Origin: Eggerthellaceae bacterium
GTDB lineage: Bacteria; Actinomycetota; Coriobacteriia; Coriobacteriales; Eggerthellaceae
DNA: 64,000 nt
NCBI GenBank assembly: GCA_022644775.1
Contig: JALCHN010000003.1
Location: 1 to 64,000 of the forward strand
Direction of reading: 5' to 3'
The position numbers and the translations under genes are program-made. The notes beneath the pieces were generated by a model, which saw nothing but the letters and a program-made list of their open reading frames with translations, did no database searches and was not told where the DNA came from. Below are positions 15,678 to 24,297 of the stretch, in pieces. Position 1 is the first letter of the stretch. Each line of letters opens with the position of its first letter.

Positions 15678-16652
15678 CTAGATCATGAAGACGGTCGGCA
15701 CGATGCTCAACGCGATCGCCGCTCCGTAGAAGGCGCCCAGGGTCACGTTCATCGTCGTGCACAGGGCGAAGGCACCGGCGCGCGAAGCCGGCGTAAACGG
15801 GTTGGCCAGAAGCTTGCGCCCGAAGGGGTGGGCGGCCAGGAGCATGAAGGGCAGGGCGATCCACCCATCGAAGAAGAAGAGAAGCACGAGCACGCAGATC
15901 GCCGCCATCCAGATGTAGATGATCGCATGGTAGAGCGTGCGCGTGCGCTCGTGGCCGAGCAACACGGGCAGGGTCTTGCGGTCGGCTTCGATGTCCTTGT
16001 CGATGTCGCAGCCGTTGTTGGTGAGCATAATGAGCGCGATTCCCAGCATGAGCGGCACCGACCAGAGCAGGACGAGCCAGCTGAAGGTGCCTGTGAGGGC
16101 CTGGTAGCTTGCGAGTGGGATGAGGCCGCCCATCACGAACCCGCTTACGACCTCGCCCAAGGGCAGATAGGAAATCGGCGTTTTCCCGCCCGAGTAGAGG
16201 AAGATCACGAGCACGCCCACAAGCGCGATGACGAGCGGGATCCACCCCGTGCAGATGATCACGTAAAGGCCGAGGGCGAAGGCGACGGCGATGAGCGCTA
16301 TGAAGTAGGCGCGCACCGATTTCGGGTTCACGTTGTTGTAGACGAGGACGGCATCGGTGGGGTCGGGCTGGTTGTCGACGCTGTCGGTGCCCTTCACGTA
16401 GTCGAAGTAGTCGTTGATCGTGTTGACGGCGCTCTGCAGCAGCACGCAGATGGCGAGCAGGACGAGGACCATGAACCCGTTGACGATGTCGGTGCTGCAA
16501 TAGCCGCCCGTGGCGACGGCGAGCGCGGTGGCGACGAAGACGGGGAAGATGGACGCCGGCCAGGTGTGGGGAGCGGCGAGCTCGACCATGAGCGTGGGCG
16601 TGAGGCGGTCGTATGCGGGCTGGGTGCTGGTCTGCGGGGTGGGTTGGGGCAC
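15678..16652 (-). CDS. menA: 1,4-dihydroxy-2-naphthoate polyprenyltransferase (UbiA family)
   Basis: A 324-residue polytopic UbiA-superfamily prenyltransferase. The first Asp-rich motif is NDYFDYVKGTDSVDN and the second is GCDIDKDIEADRKTLP; they bind Mg-diphosphate of the prenyl donor. Around eight to nine transmembrane helices follow from hydrophobicity. It attaches the isoprenoid tail to 1,4-dihydroxy-2-naphthoate (or an equivalent futalosine-route product) in the membrane, the first membrane step to menaquinone. Other UbiA functions are possible, but the early Asp motifs and length fit MenA. No other men genes are in the window. Confidence 0.8.
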   Translation of the reverse strand: MPQPTPQTSTQPAYDRLTPTLMVELAAPHTWPASIFPVFVATALAVATGGYCSTDIVNGFMVLVLLAICVLLQSAVNTINDYFDYVKGTDSVDNQPDPTDAVLVYNNVNPKSVRAYFIALIAVAFALGLYVIICTGWIPLVIALVGVLVIFLYSGGKTPISYLPLGEVVSGFVMGGLIPLASYQALTGTFSWLVLLWSVPLMLGIALIMLTNNGCDIDKDIEADRKTLPVLLGHERTRTLYHAIIYIWMAAICVLVLLFFFDGWIALPFMLLAAHPFGRKLLANPFTPASRAGAFALCTTMNVTLGAFYGAAIALSIVPTVFMI

Positions 16653-16667
16653 GCTGGAGTCTCGATT

Positions 16668-17153
16668 CTATTTCACGATGAGGACGGGGATGGGGGCGGA
16701 GCGCAGGACGGTGAAGCTCACGCTGCCCAGCAGGCCGCGCAGGGCGCCCAAGCCGCGGTTGCCCATGACGATGATGTCGCTGCCCTTCTTCTCCGCGTAG
16801 GACAGCACTCCCGCAGCCGGGCTCGGGGCGAATTCGATGTCGACGGTGACCTGGTCTTTCTGGTCGGCGGGCACTATCGTGCCGATCTTCTTCGTCAGCT
16901 CGTCCTTCTGGCGCGTAGCGACGGTATCTTCGATCGCAGCGATCGTTTCGTAGTCGAGCGCCGCCGAACCGGTTTCGCTCGAAAGGCCGCTGCCGAAGCC
17001 GGTGAAGGAATAGGCTTCCTCCATGCTCGTGAGCACGGACACGACGTTGACCTTCGCTTCGGGGTCGCCTTCGACCAGTTCGAGGGCGGCCTCGAGGGCG
17101 TGGTTGGCCGGTTCGGATTTGTCGTAGGCAACGAGGATGTTCTTGTAGACCAT
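16668..17153 (-). CDS. Universal stress protein, UspA family
   Basis: A 161-residue single-domain Usp protein. It begins MVYKNILVAYDKSEPANHAL, the canonical first strand and ATP-site Asp, and ends with the G-x2-G-x9-G-(S/T) nucleotide-binding motif in MGNRGLGALRGLLGSVS. These proteins are cytoplasmic ATP-binding stress regulators. AAAGGTGG precedes the ATG. It lies 15 bp upstream of menA on the same strand, so the two may be co-transcribed. Confidence 0.9.
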   Translation of the reverse strand: MVYKNILVAYDKSEPANHALEAALELVEGDPEAKVNVVSVLTSMEEAYSFTGFGSGLSSETGSAALDYETIAAIEDTVATRQKDELTKKIGTIVPADQKDQVTVDIEFAPSPAAGVLSYAEKKGSDIIVMGNRGLGALRGLLGSVSFTVLRSAPIPVLIVK

Positions 17154-17278
17154 GGTTCCACCTTTCGTTTCGGGGATGTATCCATAATAGCCGAACGTGC
17201 GGAAGGCGCAGGCCTTCTTGGGCGCGGTGAGCGAGCGACGGATCGGCGTGTGGGCCGGATCTTTGCTTAAGCATAAAG

Positions 17279-17300
17279 AAAGCCCGCCGAAGCGGGCTTT
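17279..17300 (-). terminator. Terminator after the RlpA-like protein gene
   Basis: AAAGCCCGC (17279-17287) pairs with GCGGGCTTT (17292-17300), loop CGAA. On the minus strand it runs into CTTTCTTTATG. The stem lies about 28 bp beyond the stop codon at 17328. Confidence 0.8.
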
Positions 17301-17327
17301 CCGAATCGCGTGTCTGCGCGTGCGGCG

Positions 17328-18617
17328 CTAGAGGATGCGGTACTGGACCGTGCGCACGCCCCAGGCCTGGCAGGACGAATAGCCTAAGGCCTTGAAGACG
17401 CCCGGCTGCAGGTCGAGCGAGCGCGAGCCGCCGCCCATGTTGCCGCAGTCGTTGATCGTGGCGATGACGGTCTTCCCGTTGTACTTGATCTCAACCGAGC
17501 GACCGAGCAGGCTGCGGTAGCCGGGCAGGGACATGGGAACAGCCACGCCCATCGAGCTGTCGTTGCAGATTGCGCCCGTGGCCGTGTAGCCGGGGTTGGG
17601 AGTCGTGGGGTCGGTCGAGCCGCCGTAGGCGGAGGCGAGCCCTTTCTTCCAGCCGGTGGAGCTTTCGGAGGACGAGCTGTCGTTCTTCGAGCTGTTGGAA
17701 GAACCGCTGTTCGATCCGCTCGACCCGGAGTTGGCGTTCGAATTGGAATTCGAGCCGGAGTTGGCGTTGGAATTGGCATTGGCGTTCGAGCTGCCGCCGT
17801 TCGACGAGCCCTGGTCGCCTGCCTGCGACGAGGATCCCGACGAGCTGCCGGTGTCGTCGCTCCCGGCTTCGTCGTGGTCGCCCGTGTTCCAGTTCGACGA
17901 GATGGCGACGTTGGACGAACCGTCGGTCGAGGCGTCGGCCACGCTTTCGGCCTGCTGCTGCAGGGCGGCAAGGCGGGCGGCTTCCTCGCCCTGGGCGTTC
18001 TGCAAGTTGGCGGTTGCCGTGTCGACCACCGATTGGGCTTCGCTGCGCTGGTTGTCGAGCGTGTCGAGCTGGGACTGGAGCTGGTCGCGCTGGGAGTTCA
18101 GCTCGTCGAGGGCGTCGTTGTAGGCTTCGACGCGAGCTTTCTGCTCGCTGATCTTGTCGGCCGTGTCCTGCATGATCGACTCGATGTAGTGCATGTTCTC
18201 GAACAGCTCGCTGACGCTGTCCGCCGACAGCAGGAGGGTGAGCAGCTGCGACGATTCATTGCTGCGGTAGTGGGCCACCGCGTCCTTGGAAAGCTCTTCG
18301 CGGCCCTCGAGCACCGCCGTCTGGGCGTCGGCCGCCGTCTGGGTGGTTTCGTCGATCTGGGCCTGGAGCTCGTCGGCTTGGCTTTTCGTGGCGTTGTACT
18401 CTTCCACGATCGAGCTCATCTGCGCTTCGGCGCTCGAAAGCTGGCTCTGGGCGTCTGCGACGCTATCGGCGTACGCTGCGCCGGGCAGGAGGACCAGGGA
18501 GAGCGCCGCGCAGGCGACGACCCCGCCGATGCGCTGGCGGGGCGTGTACGTGTGACGGATAAGGGCGCCTTGGCGGACGAACCTACCTGCGCCTCGTGCA
18601 TACGTGTTCGTTTCCAT
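17328..18617 (-). CDS. Secreted coiled-coil protein with C-terminal RlpA-like double-psi beta-barrel
   Basis: A 429-residue exported protein. Residues 1-50 form a long signal peptide ending AYA-DS. Residues about 52-225 are a Gln/Glu/Ala/Ser-rich coiled coil like the N-terminal domains of CwlO and other NlpC/P60 hydrolases. Residues about 230-325 are a Ser/Asn/Gly linker. Residues about 328-429 form a DPBB domain with ASAYGG, TATG, GVAVP and [14 protein letters not shown], the pattern of RlpA/3D lytic transglycosylases. The combination suggests a peptidoglycan-cleaving enzyme whose coiled coil is held by a membrane partner such as FtsX or a DipZ-like regulator; that partner is not seen here. 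It stands alone with its own terminator. Confidence 0.8.
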   Translation of the reverse strand: METNTYARGAGRFVRQGALIRHTYTPRQRIGGVVACAALSLVLLPGAAYADSVADAQSQLSSAEAQMSSIVEEYNATKSQADELQAQIDETTQTAADAQTAVLEGREELSKDAVAHYRSNESSQLLTLLLSADSVSELFENMHYIESIMQDTADKISEQKARVEAYNDALDELNSQRDQLQSQLDTLDNQRSEAQSVVDTATANLQNAQGEEAARLAALQQQAESVADASTDGSSNVAISSNWNTGDHDEAGSDDTGSSSGSSSQAGDQGSSNGGSSNANANSNANSGSNSNSNANSGSSGSNSGSSNSSKNDSSSSESSTGWKKGLASAYGGSTDPTTPNPGYTATGAICNDSSMGVAVPMSLPGYRSLLGRSVEIKYNGKTVIATINDCGNMGGGSRSLDLQPGVFKALGYSSCQAWGVRTVQYRIL

Positions 18618-18781
18618 GCCGGCTATTCTACTGTATCGGGCGGCCTCGTGCGCAATTTAGCGCCGGCCGGTCGCTGCCATCTGGACTTTTTCTAAGGTTT
18701 GCCCCGCCTTTGCACATATCATCTACACTATTTCAGACGCGAGCGGTAGGCGCTTGCGTCGTCGTGCAAAAGGAGATCTCC

Positions 18782-19801
18782 ATGGAAACCATTCTCGTTA
18801 CCGGCGGTACGGGGTTCATCGGAAGCCATACCTGCGTCGAGCTCATCAATGCTGGGTACGATGTGGTCGTATTCGACAATCTTTCCAATTCCAAAGAGGA
18901 ATCGCTCAACCGTATCGAGCAGATCACCGGTACGCGCCCTCGTTTCTATAAGGTCGACATGCTCGACCGCGACGCCGTGTGGGACGTCTTCGAAAAGGAA
19001 GACATTTCGTCGGTCATCCACTTCGCCGGCCTGAAGGCCGTGGGGGAGAGCGTCGCCAAGCCCTGGGAGTACTACCAGAACAACATCGAGGGAACCCTCA
19101 TCCTCATCGACGTCATGCGCAAGCACAACGTGAAGAACATCGTCTTCAGCTCGTCGGCCACCGTCTACGGCGACCCGGCCTTCGTGCCCATTACCGAAGA
19201 CTGCCCGCTCGGCAACCCCACCAACCCCTACGGCCAGACCAAGAAGATGCTCGAGCAGATTCTTTCCGACATGTACGTGGCCGACCACGAATGGAACGTG
19301 TCGCTGCTGCGCTACTTCAACCCGATCGGTGCCCATCCGAGCGGCCTCATGGGCGAAGACCCCAACGGTATCCCCAACAACCTCATGCCCTACATCACGC
19401 AGGTCGCCCTGGGCAAGCTGCCCGAGCTCGGCGTGTTCGGCGACGATTACGACACCCATGACGGCACGGGCGTGCGCGACTACATCCACGTGGTCGACCT
19501 TGCCCGCGGCCATGTGAAGACCCTGCAGGCCGTCGAGGGCAAGCCGGGCGTGCACGTGTGGAACCTGGGCACCGGCAAGGGCTACAGCGTCCTCGACGTG
19601 GTGAAGGCCTTCGAGAAGGCCACCGGCAAGAAGGTTCCCTACCAGATCAAGCCCCGTCGCGCCGGAGATATCGCCACCTGCTACGCGAGCGCCGACAAGG
19701 CCAAGCGCGACCTGGGCTGGGAAGCGGAATTCGGCATCGAGGAAATGTGCCGCGATTCCTGGAACTGGCAGATGAAGAACCCCAACGGCTACGAGGACTA
19801 A
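18782..19801 (+). CDS. galE: UDP-glucose 4-epimerase
   Basis: A 339-residue extended short-chain dehydrogenase. The NAD-binding [10 protein letters not shown] motif spans residues 7-16, the catalytic Y150-x3-K154 (YGQTK) is present, and the [11 protein letters not shown] segment supplies the conserved Ser/Thr. These, with length and the substrate region [12 protein letters not shown], match GalE. It interconverts UDP-glucose and UDP-galactose for surface glycans. ATG 18782 has AAAAGGAG upstream, so the longer in-frame extension was rejected. It lies 19 bp before a phosphohexomutase, together forming a sugar-nucleotide unit. Confidence 0.93.
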   Translation: METILVTGGTGFIGSHTCVELINAGYDVVVFDNLSNSKEESLNRIEQITGTRPRFYKVDMLDRDAVWDVFEKEDISSVIHFAGLKAVGESVAKPWEYYQNNIEGTLILIDVMRKHNVKNIVFSSSATVYGDPAFVPITEDCPLGNPTNPYGQTKKMLEQILSDMYVADHEWNVSLLRYFNPIGAHPSGLMGEDPNGIPNNLMPYITQVALGKLPELGVFGDDYDTHDGTGVRDYIHVVDLARGHVKTLQAVEGKPGVHVWNLGTGKGYSVLDVVKAFEKATGKKVPYQIKPRRAGDIATCYASADKAKRDLGWEAEFGIEEMCRDSWNWQMKNPNGYED

Positions 19802-19820
19802 ACGGAAAGGAGCTGCGCTC

Positions 19821-21506
19821 GTGAGCATGCAAAGCACGGTCGAACGCTGGACCGCACGCGCCACCGACCCCGAAATCGCCGCCCAGCTCTCGGCCCTCGT
19901 GGCGTCGGGAGACGCATCGGCTCTGGAAGACGCCTTCTTCCAGGACCTGTCCTTCGGCACGGCCGGTCTGCGCGGGGTGCTCGGGCCGGGCACCAACCGC
20001 ATGAACGTCTACACGGTGGGGAAGGCCACCCAGGGCGTGGCCGACTACCTGAAGGCTCATTTCGAGCACCCGACCGTCGCCATCGCGCGCGACAGCCGCA
20101 ACAACGGCGAGCTCTTCGTGCGCACCACGGCCGCCATCCTCGCGGCCAACGGGGTGCGCGCCCTGCTCTTTCCCCGCATCGAGCCGGTGCCGGCGCTGAG
20201 CTTCGCCGTGCGCGACCTGGGCGCTTCGGCCGGCATCGTGATGACGGCCAGCCACAACCCGGCCGAATACAACGGCTACAAGGTCTACGGCGCCGACGGC
20301 TGCCAGATCACGAGCGACGCGGCCGACGAGATTTCGGCGGCCATTTCCACGGTCGACCCCTTCGACGGCGTGGTGTCCGGTTCCTTCGACGACTTCGTAG
20401 ATCAGGGCCTCATCTCGTGGATCGACGACGCGGTGCTCGACCGCTTCCTCGACGCCGAGCTGGCGGCGAGCCTCGCCGACCCCGAAGCGGCCGACGAGCC
20501 CTTGAAGCTCGTCTACACGCCGCTTAACGGCACGGGCCTCGAGCTCAATTCCCGCATGTTCGAGCGCATCGGCGTGACCGACGTGACGGTCGTGCCCGAG
20601 CAGCGCGACCCCGACGGGAATTTTCCCACCTGCCCCTACCCGAACCCCGAGATCCGCGAAGCCATGCAGAAGGGCATCGAGCTCTGCGAGCAGTTGCATC
20701 CCGACCTGCTCCTCGCGACCGACCCTGACGCAGACCGCGTGGGCGTGGCCTGCAAGGACGGCGACGACTACACCTTGCTCACGGGCAACGAAATGGGCAT
20801 CTTGATGCTCGACTATATCTGCAAGATGCGCGCCGCGCGCGGCACCCTGCGCTCCGACGCGATTGCGGTGAGCACCATCGTGTCGACCGTCATGATCGAT
20901 GCGATCGCCGCACACTACGGCATTTCGATCGTGCGCACGCTCACCGGCTTCAAGTACATCGGCAACGTGCTCAACGACCTGGCCAGCAAGGGCGAGCTTA
21001 ACCGCTACGTCCTTGGGTTCGAGGAAAGCTACGGCTACTGCCCGGGTACGCATGTGCGCGACAAGGATTCGATCGGCGCGAGCATGATCATCTGTCAGAT
21101 GGCCCAGCACTACAAGAAGCAGGGCATGAATCTGGTCGATGCGATCGAGGCCCTCTATCAGCGCTACGGCTACTACCGCAACCGCACGATCAGCATCGCC
21201 TACCCGGGCGCCGACGGCGCGCGCAGCATGGCCAAGATCATGGACCGTCTCCATTCCCAGCCGCCTGCGGACATCGCCGGCCATCCGGTCGAGGCCGTCG
21301 TCGATTACGCAAATGGCTACAAGGGCCTGCCCAAGGCCAACGTTGTCGAGTTCCAGCTGCCCGACACCAACAAGGTCATCATCCGCCCGAGCGGCACCGA
21401 GCCCAAGATCAAGGCCTACCTGTTCGCGAAGGCGCCGGCGGAAGCCGATGCGGACGCCTTGCTCGACGTGCTCGAAGCAGCGGCCCGTTCCCTGTTGCAA
21501 GCGTAA
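19821..21506 (+). CDS. Alpha-D-phosphohexomutase (phosphoglucomutase/phosphomannomutase)
   Basis: A 561-residue member of the alpha-D-phosphohexomutase family. The phosphoserine loop is TASHNPAEYNGYK (S144), the metal-binding loop DPDADR lies near residue 300, and the phosphate-binding C-terminal motif is RPSGTEPK. The length fits the PgcA-type alpha-phosphoglucomutase of Gram-positive bacteria. It converts glucose-6-phosphate to glucose-1-phosphate, upstream of UDP-glucose and GalE. GTG 19821 has AAAGGAG about eight bases upstream. Confidence 0.9.
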   Translation: MSMQSTVERWTARATDPEIAAQLSALVASGDASALEDAFFQDLSFGTAGLRGVLGPGTNRMNVYTVGKATQGVADYLKAHFEHPTVAIARDSRNNGELFVRTTAAILAANGVRALLFPRIEPVPALSFAVRDLGASAGIVMTASHNPAEYNGYKVYGADGCQITSDAADEISAAISTVDPFDGVVSGSFDDFVDQGLISWIDDAVLDRFLDAELAASLADPEAADEPLKLVYTPLNGTGLELNSRMFERIGVTDVTVVPEQRDPDGNFPTCPYPNPEIREAMQKGIELCEQLHPDLLLATDPDADRVGVACKDGDDYTLLTGNEMGILMLDYICKMRAARGTLRSDAIAVSTIVSTVMIDAIAAHYGISIVRTLTGFKYIGNVLNDLASKGELNRYVLGFEESYGYCPGTHVRDKDSIGASMIICQMAQHYKKQGMNLVDAIEALYQRYGYYRNRTISIAYPGADGARSMAKIMDRLHSQPPADIAGHPVEAVVDYANGYKGLPKANVVEFQLPDTNKVIIRPSGTEPKIKAYLFAKAPAEADADALLDVLEAAARSLLQA

Positions 21507-21517
21507 GCGCGATCGCC

Positions 21518-22531
21518 GTGAGCGGGGGACTATCGGTAAAGGGGAGGCTCCTTCGGATGCTCGTCGAGGCGTCCGCAGGGGCCTCTCCCTTCGTTTCGGG
21601 GGCGCGCGCGGCCGAAGAGCTCGGCGTGACGCGGGCAGCGGTGTGGAAGGCCGTGCAGGCGCTTGAGGATGAGGGCGTCGCCGTGGAATCGGTGCGAGCC
21701 CAGGGCTATCGGCTGACAGGCGCCTACGATGAATTGGACGAGGCGGGGCTTGCGGTCTATCTGCCCGCCGACCTGCGCACACGCGTCACCCTGCACGTGG
21801 CGCGAACAACCGGCAGCACCAACACCGACGCCAAGACGGCGGCGGAGGCGGGCGCGCCCGCCTATTCCTGTTTCGTTGCCTCCGAGCAGGTGGAGGGTAG
21901 GGGACGGCGCGGTCGGCCCTTCTATTCCCTGGGCGACACGGGCGTCTACCTTTCGATCGTATTGCGCCCAACGCTGGCCGTGGCCCAGTCGGGCCTTATC
22001 ACGAGTGCGGCCGCCGTGGCGGTCTGCCGTGCGATCGAGGACCTGTTGCCCGAAGACGCCGCGCAGATCAAATGGGTTAACGACGTCTACGTGAACGGGC
22101 GCAAGGTGTCGGGCATCCTCACCGAGGCGTCGGTCGATTTGGAATCGGGCGGGTTCGCCTATGCGGTCGTGGGCATCGGCGTCAACGTCTACGTACCCGA
22201 AGGGGGATTCCCCGAAGGCATCGCGCAGCGCGCGGGTGCGCTGTTGCCAGGGAAACGAACTGATTTCCGCAACAAGCTTGCCGCGGGCATCATCTCACGC
22301 TTCATCGAGCTCTACGAGCACGAGCCCTTCAACGCCTTCGTGCCCGAATACCAGGAGCGGTCCTTCCTCACCGGCCGCACGGTAGAAATCAAGGGTGGAG
22401 ACCACGACGGGGCAGTGGCCAGGGTCGAAGGCATCGGCGACGACTTGGGGCTTGCAGTGGTACTGCCCAACGGCGAGCGCGCCGTGCTCCGCACAGGTGA
22501 AGTAAGCATCGCCGTGCAGGAGGGGCGCTAG
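21518..22531 (+). CDS. birA: Bifunctional biotin-protein ligase / biotin repressor
   Basis: A 337-residue BirA. The N-terminal about 65 residues form a winged helix (LLRMLVEASAGASPFVSGARAAEELGVTRAAVWKAV), followed by the ligase with TTGSTNTDAKT, the biotinyl-AMP loop GRGRRGRPFYS, and KWVNDVYVNGRKVSGIL with the catalytic Lys. It attaches biotin to carboxylase carrier domains and, through the HTH, can repress biotin genes. GTG 21518 starts 11 bp after the previous stop. The HTH is intact, so repressor activity is plausible; no biotin genes are present here. Confidence 0.92.
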   Translation: MSGGLSVKGRLLRMLVEASAGASPFVSGARAAEELGVTRAAVWKAVQALEDEGVAVESVRAQGYRLTGAYDELDEAGLAVYLPADLRTRVTLHVARTTGSTNTDAKTAAEAGAPAYSCFVASEQVEGRGRRGRPFYSLGDTGVYLSIVLRPTLAVAQSGLITSAAAVAVCRAIEDLLPEDAAQIKWVNDVYVNGRKVSGILTEASVDLESGGFAYAVVGIGVNVYVPEGGFPEGIAQRAGALLPGKRTDFRNKLAAGIISRFIELYEHEPFNAFVPEYQERSFLTGRTVEIKGGDHDGAVARVEGIGDDLGLAVVLPNGERAVLRTGEVSIAVQEGR

Positions 22532-22905
22532 CTGCGTCGCTGGTATGTGTTTTGTGCGCGCAGGCAACCGGGCCTGCAGGGCGCCTGTGCGCACGTTGCG
22601 AGGGCCCGAAGCGCCGTGCGGCTTGTCTGCCTGCTTCGGGCCTGCGCGGCGAATGCGTGGAGTGAAGGCGGCGGATTCAAAGCACCCGGGAACGTTGGAT
22701 CGGCGCGGTGAGGGAACTCAGCGCCCGGGATGGTACCTACAGCCTGGGCGGCGCAGATGATAGAGGCCCTGCAGTAGGGATGCCTCCTGCAGGGCCTCTT
22801 GAGGATTGGATGCATCTCAAGCACTCTTGCATGCTACTAAGACGGTCTGTTTCGTAGCTTTACATAACATATATTATCAATACAACATGTTGAAGAGCGG
22901 GGGAG
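22532..22905. other. Folded 375-bp non-coding region between convergent birA and dut
   Basis: No credible protein frame. Four consecutive helices can be read: 22554-22594 (GTGCGC/GCGCAC extended by CAGGC/GCCTG), 22603-22642 (GGCCCGAAGC with GCTTCGGGCC, perfect 10 bp), 22721-22754 (GCGCCCGGG with CCTGGGCGGCGC, with TGGTACC in the loop), and 22762-22799 (AGAGGCCCTGCAG with CTGCAGGGCCTCT, perfect 13 bp). It then changes sharply to an AT-rich tract (22850-22890). This could be a birA 3'-UTR RNA, an independent structured RNA on either strand, or only transcription-stop structure. No known family was recognised. Confidence 0.45.
22762..22799. terminator. Large hairpin between birA and dut
   Basis: A 13-bp perfect stem with a 12-nt loop. 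Neither side has a proper T run (TTGAGG on the plus strand), so it may stop transcription only with help or be part of a folded RNA. Confidence 0.4.
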
Positions 22906-23340
22906 CTACTTCACTCCGCTGCTGCCGAAGCCGCCGGTGCCGCGCTCGGTTTCGTCGAGCTCTGTCTTCTCTACCAGTTGGAGCTGTTCGACCTTGATAA
23001 CGACGAGCTGGGCGATGCGATCGCCCGCTTTGATTTCGATAGCTTCATGCGGGTCGAGATTGATGAGGATCACCTTCAGCTCGCCGCGGTAGCCGCTGTC
23101 GATGAGCCCCGGCGCATTGGCGATTGACAGGCCCTGCTTGATGGCCGATCCGCTGCGGGGCGTCACGAAGCCCGCATACCCTTCGGGAAGGCCGATGGCA
23201 ATGCCCGTGGGCACGAGCTTGCGCTCGAACGGCTTGAGAACCACGTCTTCGGTCGACGACAGGTCGATGCCGGCGTCGCCAGCATAGGCGTTCTTCGGGA
23301 TGACGGCGTTGGGCGCGAGTTTCTTTACGGGCAGTTCCAC
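22906..23340 (-). CDS. dut: Deoxyuridine 5'-triphosphate nucleotidohydrolase (dUTPase)
   Basis: A 144-residue trimeric dUTPase. The five family motifs are visible, including AGDAGIDL (motif 1), PRSGSAIKQGL (motif 2), DSGYRGE (motif 3 area, catalytic Asp), GDRIAQLV (motif 4) and the Gly-rich C-terminal arm RGTGGFGSSG (motif 5). It hydrolyses dUTP to dUMP and pyrophosphate, keeping uracil out of DNA and supplying dTMP synthesis. It starts with GTG at 23340, directly adjoining the nrdR stop, so the two are co-transcribed. Confidence 0.95.
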   Translation of the reverse strand: MELPVKKLAPNAVIPKNAYAGDAGIDLSSTEDVVLKPFERKLVPTGIAIGLPEGYAGFVTPRSGSAIKQGLSIANAPGLIDSGYRGELKVILINLDPHEAIEIKAGDRIAQLVVIKVEQLQLVEKTELDETERGTGGFGSSGVK

Positions 23341-23784
23341 TTAGAGTCCTTTCAGGGCGTTGCTGAATTCTTCCACGTTCTTGAAGTCCTTGTAGACGCT
23401 TGCGAAGCGGATGTAGGCCACTTCGTCGAGGTCCTTCAGGCGCTTGAGCACCATGTCGCCCAGGTCCTTCGATTTGATCTCGGTAAAGTTTCTATTGCGC
23501 AACTCCGACTCGAGATCCTCGACGAGATTGTTGATCTGCTCGGGCGTGATATGGCGTTTGGCGCAGGCTATGTAGATGCCGCGAATCAGCTTGTCGCGAT
23601 GGTAGACCTCTGAGGTGCCATCGGACTTCAAGACGATGAGCGGGCTTTCTCCGAGACGTTCGTAGGTGGTGAAACGACGCCCGCAGGACAGGCATTCGCG
23701 CCGTCTGCGAATGACGGTGCCATCTTCGGACGGACGGGAATCGACGACTTTGGAAACCTTGTTTCCGCAACTGGGACAGCGCAT
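23341..23784 (-). CDS. nrdR: Transcriptional repressor NrdR
   Basis: A 147-residue NrdR. The N-terminal zinc ribbon has CPSC (C3, C6) and CLSC (C31, C34) followed by the RRFTTYER motif; the rest is the ATP-cone domain (LIVLKSDGTSEVYHRDKLIRG). NrdR senses ATP/dATP and represses ribonucleotide reductase genes by binding NrdR boxes. No nrd structural genes are present in the window. It is followed without a gap by dut, forming a dNTP-homeostasis pair, and sits 87 bp downstream of an SOS-type small gene on the same strand. Confidence 0.95.
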   Translation of the reverse strand: MRCPSCGNKVSKVVDSRPSEDGTVIRRRRECLSCGRRFTTYERLGESPLIVLKSDGTSEVYHRDKLIRGIYIACAKRHITPEQINNLVEDLESELRNRNFTEIKSKDLGDMVLKRLKDLDEVAYIRFASVYKDFKNVEEFSNALKGL

Positions 23785-23871
23785 GACGCTCCTCTCGTTT
23801 GGTGAGACGAGCGTACCATATGCGGATGGCGTCTGGGTGCGACCGCTTTTGCCCGTGGCAGAATTGGTGCG

Positions 23872-24189
23872 CTAGACGAGGACTCCCAGCGCGAGAATGA
23901 CGGCCGTCACGAGAGTGTAGCCAGCGCCGATGCCGATAATCTGGCCCTTCGATGCCGTATGGACGGGGCTGCCGGCAAGCGTGCCGTCGGTAAGGTCGCG
24001 GAAGAGCTGCGGCGTCTGCTTGCGCGTGCGAGGACGGGCGGATTGCACGCTTTGACGTGTCGGGGCGGGATGCGCGGCGGCACGCGCTTCGTCGAAGGAG
24101 ATGACGCGGCCCCCTTCGCGATTGCAAGAACGAGCCGGAGCGAGCGCTGCGCTGCCTTCGGTGGGATAAGCTGCGGTTTCGTACCTCAT
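23872..24189 (-). CDS. Small tail-anchored membrane protein divergent from lexA, probable SOS gene
   Basis: A 105-residue protein of unknown family. Residues 1-82 are hydrophilic and Arg/Ala/Pro-rich; residues about 83-105 (KGQIIGIGAGYTLVTAVILA and on) form one hydrophobic helix at the very C-terminus, so it should be tail-anchored with its bulk in the cytoplasm. ATG 24189 has GAAAGGG upstream and was preferred over the in-frame ATG at 24249, which overlaps the promoter region. A -35 TTGACA and -10 TAGAGT on the minus strand overlap LexA-box-like sites. Many bacteria place a small membrane division inhibitor next to lexA (YneA, DivS, ChiZ, SidA). This one has no LysM domain and its membrane helix is at the other end, so the analogy is only positional. 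Confidence 0.65.
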   Translation of the reverse strand: MRYETAAYPTEGSAALAPARSCNREGGRVISFDEARAAAHPAPTRQSVQSARPRTRKQTPQLFRDLTDGTLAGSPVHTASKGQIIGIGAGYTLVTAVILALGVLV

Positions 24190-24208
24190 GATGACCCTTT
24201 CGATGTTC

Positions 24209-24236
24209 TTGCATAGAACCTTTGTTCGTGTATACT
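24209..24236 (+). promoter_or_regulatory. Putative lexA promoter with LexA box in the spacer
   Basis: TTGCAT (24209-24214) and TATACT (24231-24236) are separated by 16 bp. The perfect LexA palindrome GAAC-CTTT-GTTC (24216-24227) lies inside the spacer, a direct route to autorepression. Confidence 0.6.
24216..24227. promoter_or_regulatory. LexA box 1 (GAAC-N4-GTTC)
   Basis: A perfect GAAC-CTTT-GTTC inverted repeat of the Gram-positive/actinobacterial LexA type, between lexA and the divergent small gene. Confidence 0.8.
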
Positions 24237-24262
24237 CTAAATCGAACATACGTACTTGTCAA
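24234..24262 (-). promoter_or_regulatory. Promoter of the divergent small membrane protein gene
   Basis: On the minus strand TTGACA (complement of 24257-24262), 17 bp, then TAGAGT (complement of 24234-24239). A degenerate LexA site (GAAC-ATAC-GTAC, 24244-24255) lies in the spacer. Confidence 0.65.
24244..24255. promoter_or_regulatory. LexA box 2 (one mismatch)
   Basis: GAAC-ATAC-GTAC differs from the perfect palindrome at one base. It lies between the two other boxes and inside the minus-strand promoter. Confidence 0.5.
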
Positions 24263-24270
24263 TGAAAAAA

Positions 24271-24284
24271 CGAACACCCGTTCG
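24271..24284. promoter_or_regulatory. LexA box 3 (CGAAC-N4-GTTCG)
   Basis: A perfect 5+5 palindrome CGAAC-ACCC-GTTCG, four bases before the lexA Shine-Dalgarno sequence. A repressor here would block lexA transcription just after initiation. Confidence 0.85.
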
Positions 24285-24297
24285 AGTGGAGGATCAC

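Noticed and set aside
15586..17274. Long minus-strand frame across menA and the UspA gene
   Set aside because: Arg/Pro/His-rich shadow in another frame of menA and the UspA gene, both of which have full family motifs.
17640..17830. Possible tandem repeat or CRISPR-like array in the Ser/Asn-rich linker
   Set aside because: The repetition reflects codons for Ser, Asn and Gly in one protein; there are no equal repeats with unique spacers.
22721..22754. T-box riboswitch suggested by TGGTACC followed by a terminator-like hairpin
   Set aside because: No plus-strand gene follows; the next gene is convergent dut. No specifier stem could be identified, and the hairpin lacks a T run.
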